Shown piece after piece: positions 63,764 through 64,000 of a stretch of DNA of 64,000 nt. Both the position numbers and the translations under genes were made by a program. The DNA comes from an uncultured Anderseniella sp. (GTDB lineage Bacteria > Pseudomonadota > Alphaproteobacteria > Rhizobiales > Aestuariivirgaceae). Below the pieces are notes generated by a model. It saw only the letters and a program-made list of their open reading frames with translations, did no database searches and was not told the origin of the DNA. The DNA is taken from the NCBI GenBank assembly GCA_947488295.1, contig CANKYU010000002.1, positions 496,001 through 560,000 on the forward strand, read 5' to 3'. Every line of letters starts with the position of its first letter. Position 1 is the first letter of the stretch.

Positions 63764-64000
63764 GCCGGGTATCTCCGCAGACTGACCGGGTTGTCATTGG
63801 CGTGAATGCAATCACGAAGAGGCGATGATGAGCATCTGCGTGGTTAAAGTGCAAGCTCTACGCGCCGGCCAATGTGGCCGTTTACGTGCGATTAATCGTG
63901 CGCGTGCTAAAAGCCGTGTACGTCCTTTCAAAAAACTGGTCGGGGTTCTCCTGTAAACCGAATGTCTGCCAGATCGAGAAAAACAGGGCCGTTGAAGTGA

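Overview
The window looks like a chromosomal segment of an alphaproteobacterium, most likely of the order Hyphomicrobiales (Rhizobiales). The evidence is gene order: chvI-chvG-hprK-EIIA(Man)-ptsH-ahcY, then divL-tsaE-murU-type-addB-addA-trxA, then (minus strand) aroA-cmk-rpsA-sppA-ihfB-lapA-pyrF-trpF-trpB-trpA-accD-folC. These are core rhizobial neighbourhoods. The DNA is GC-rich and genes are tightly packed with many ATGA stop/start overlaps. The assignment rests on remembered synteny and protein motifs, not on a search.

Layout. (1) 1-5051: acid/envelope two-component system ChvI/ChvG, a short HPr kinase, the PTS proteins EIIA and HPr, and S-adenosylhomocysteinase. (2) 5476-16904: a plus-strand run with the tyrosine pseudokinase DivL (cell-cycle control), a TsaE-AmgK-like fusion, a sugar-phosphate nucleotidyltransferase (cell-wall recycling), and the AddB/AddA nuclease-helicase. 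Thioredoxin follows at 17029. (3) 17421-29162: a minus-strand housekeeping block with aromatic amino-acid, pyrimidine, folate and fatty-acid genes plus ribosomal protein S1 and IHF-beta. (4) 29363-29994: a small acidic zinc-ribbon protein and tRNA-Ala(GGC).

Right after the tRNA a gene-free stretch carries what looks like an insertion-sequence remnant, and the rest of the window (30.5-64 kb) is accessory in character. It holds a LuxR-type regulator, a secreted VWA protein and a 2581-residue exported multidomain protein. That protein has a hydrophobic central stretch, Pro/Ala/Ser/Lys-rich linkers, a ParB-like domain and a C-terminal protein-kinase-like domain. A small cytosolic gene that could be its immunity partner lies directly behind it. 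Next come a cyclic-nucleotide-binding/thioredoxin-reductase-like flavoprotein lacking its CxxC, a DUF4166/DCC gene pair, two alpha/beta hydrolases, an acyltransferase-like small protein, an outer-membrane barrel protein, and a cytochrome P450 overlapping an unknown partner. At 52916-59537 lies a five-gene minus-strand operon (coiled-coil protein, unknown, AAA+ ATPase, unknown, DUF2333 membrane protein). The right end has small exported or membrane proteins, a PilZ protein and a DUF1499 protein.

The two best candidates for an undescribed system are the LuxR/VWA/giant-protein/immunity-like locus (30.5-42 kb) and the five-gene AAA+ operon (52.9-59.5 kb). Neither function is proven by sequence. 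Family names such as DUF2333, DUF4166, DUF1499 and DUF393 are given from memory of motifs.
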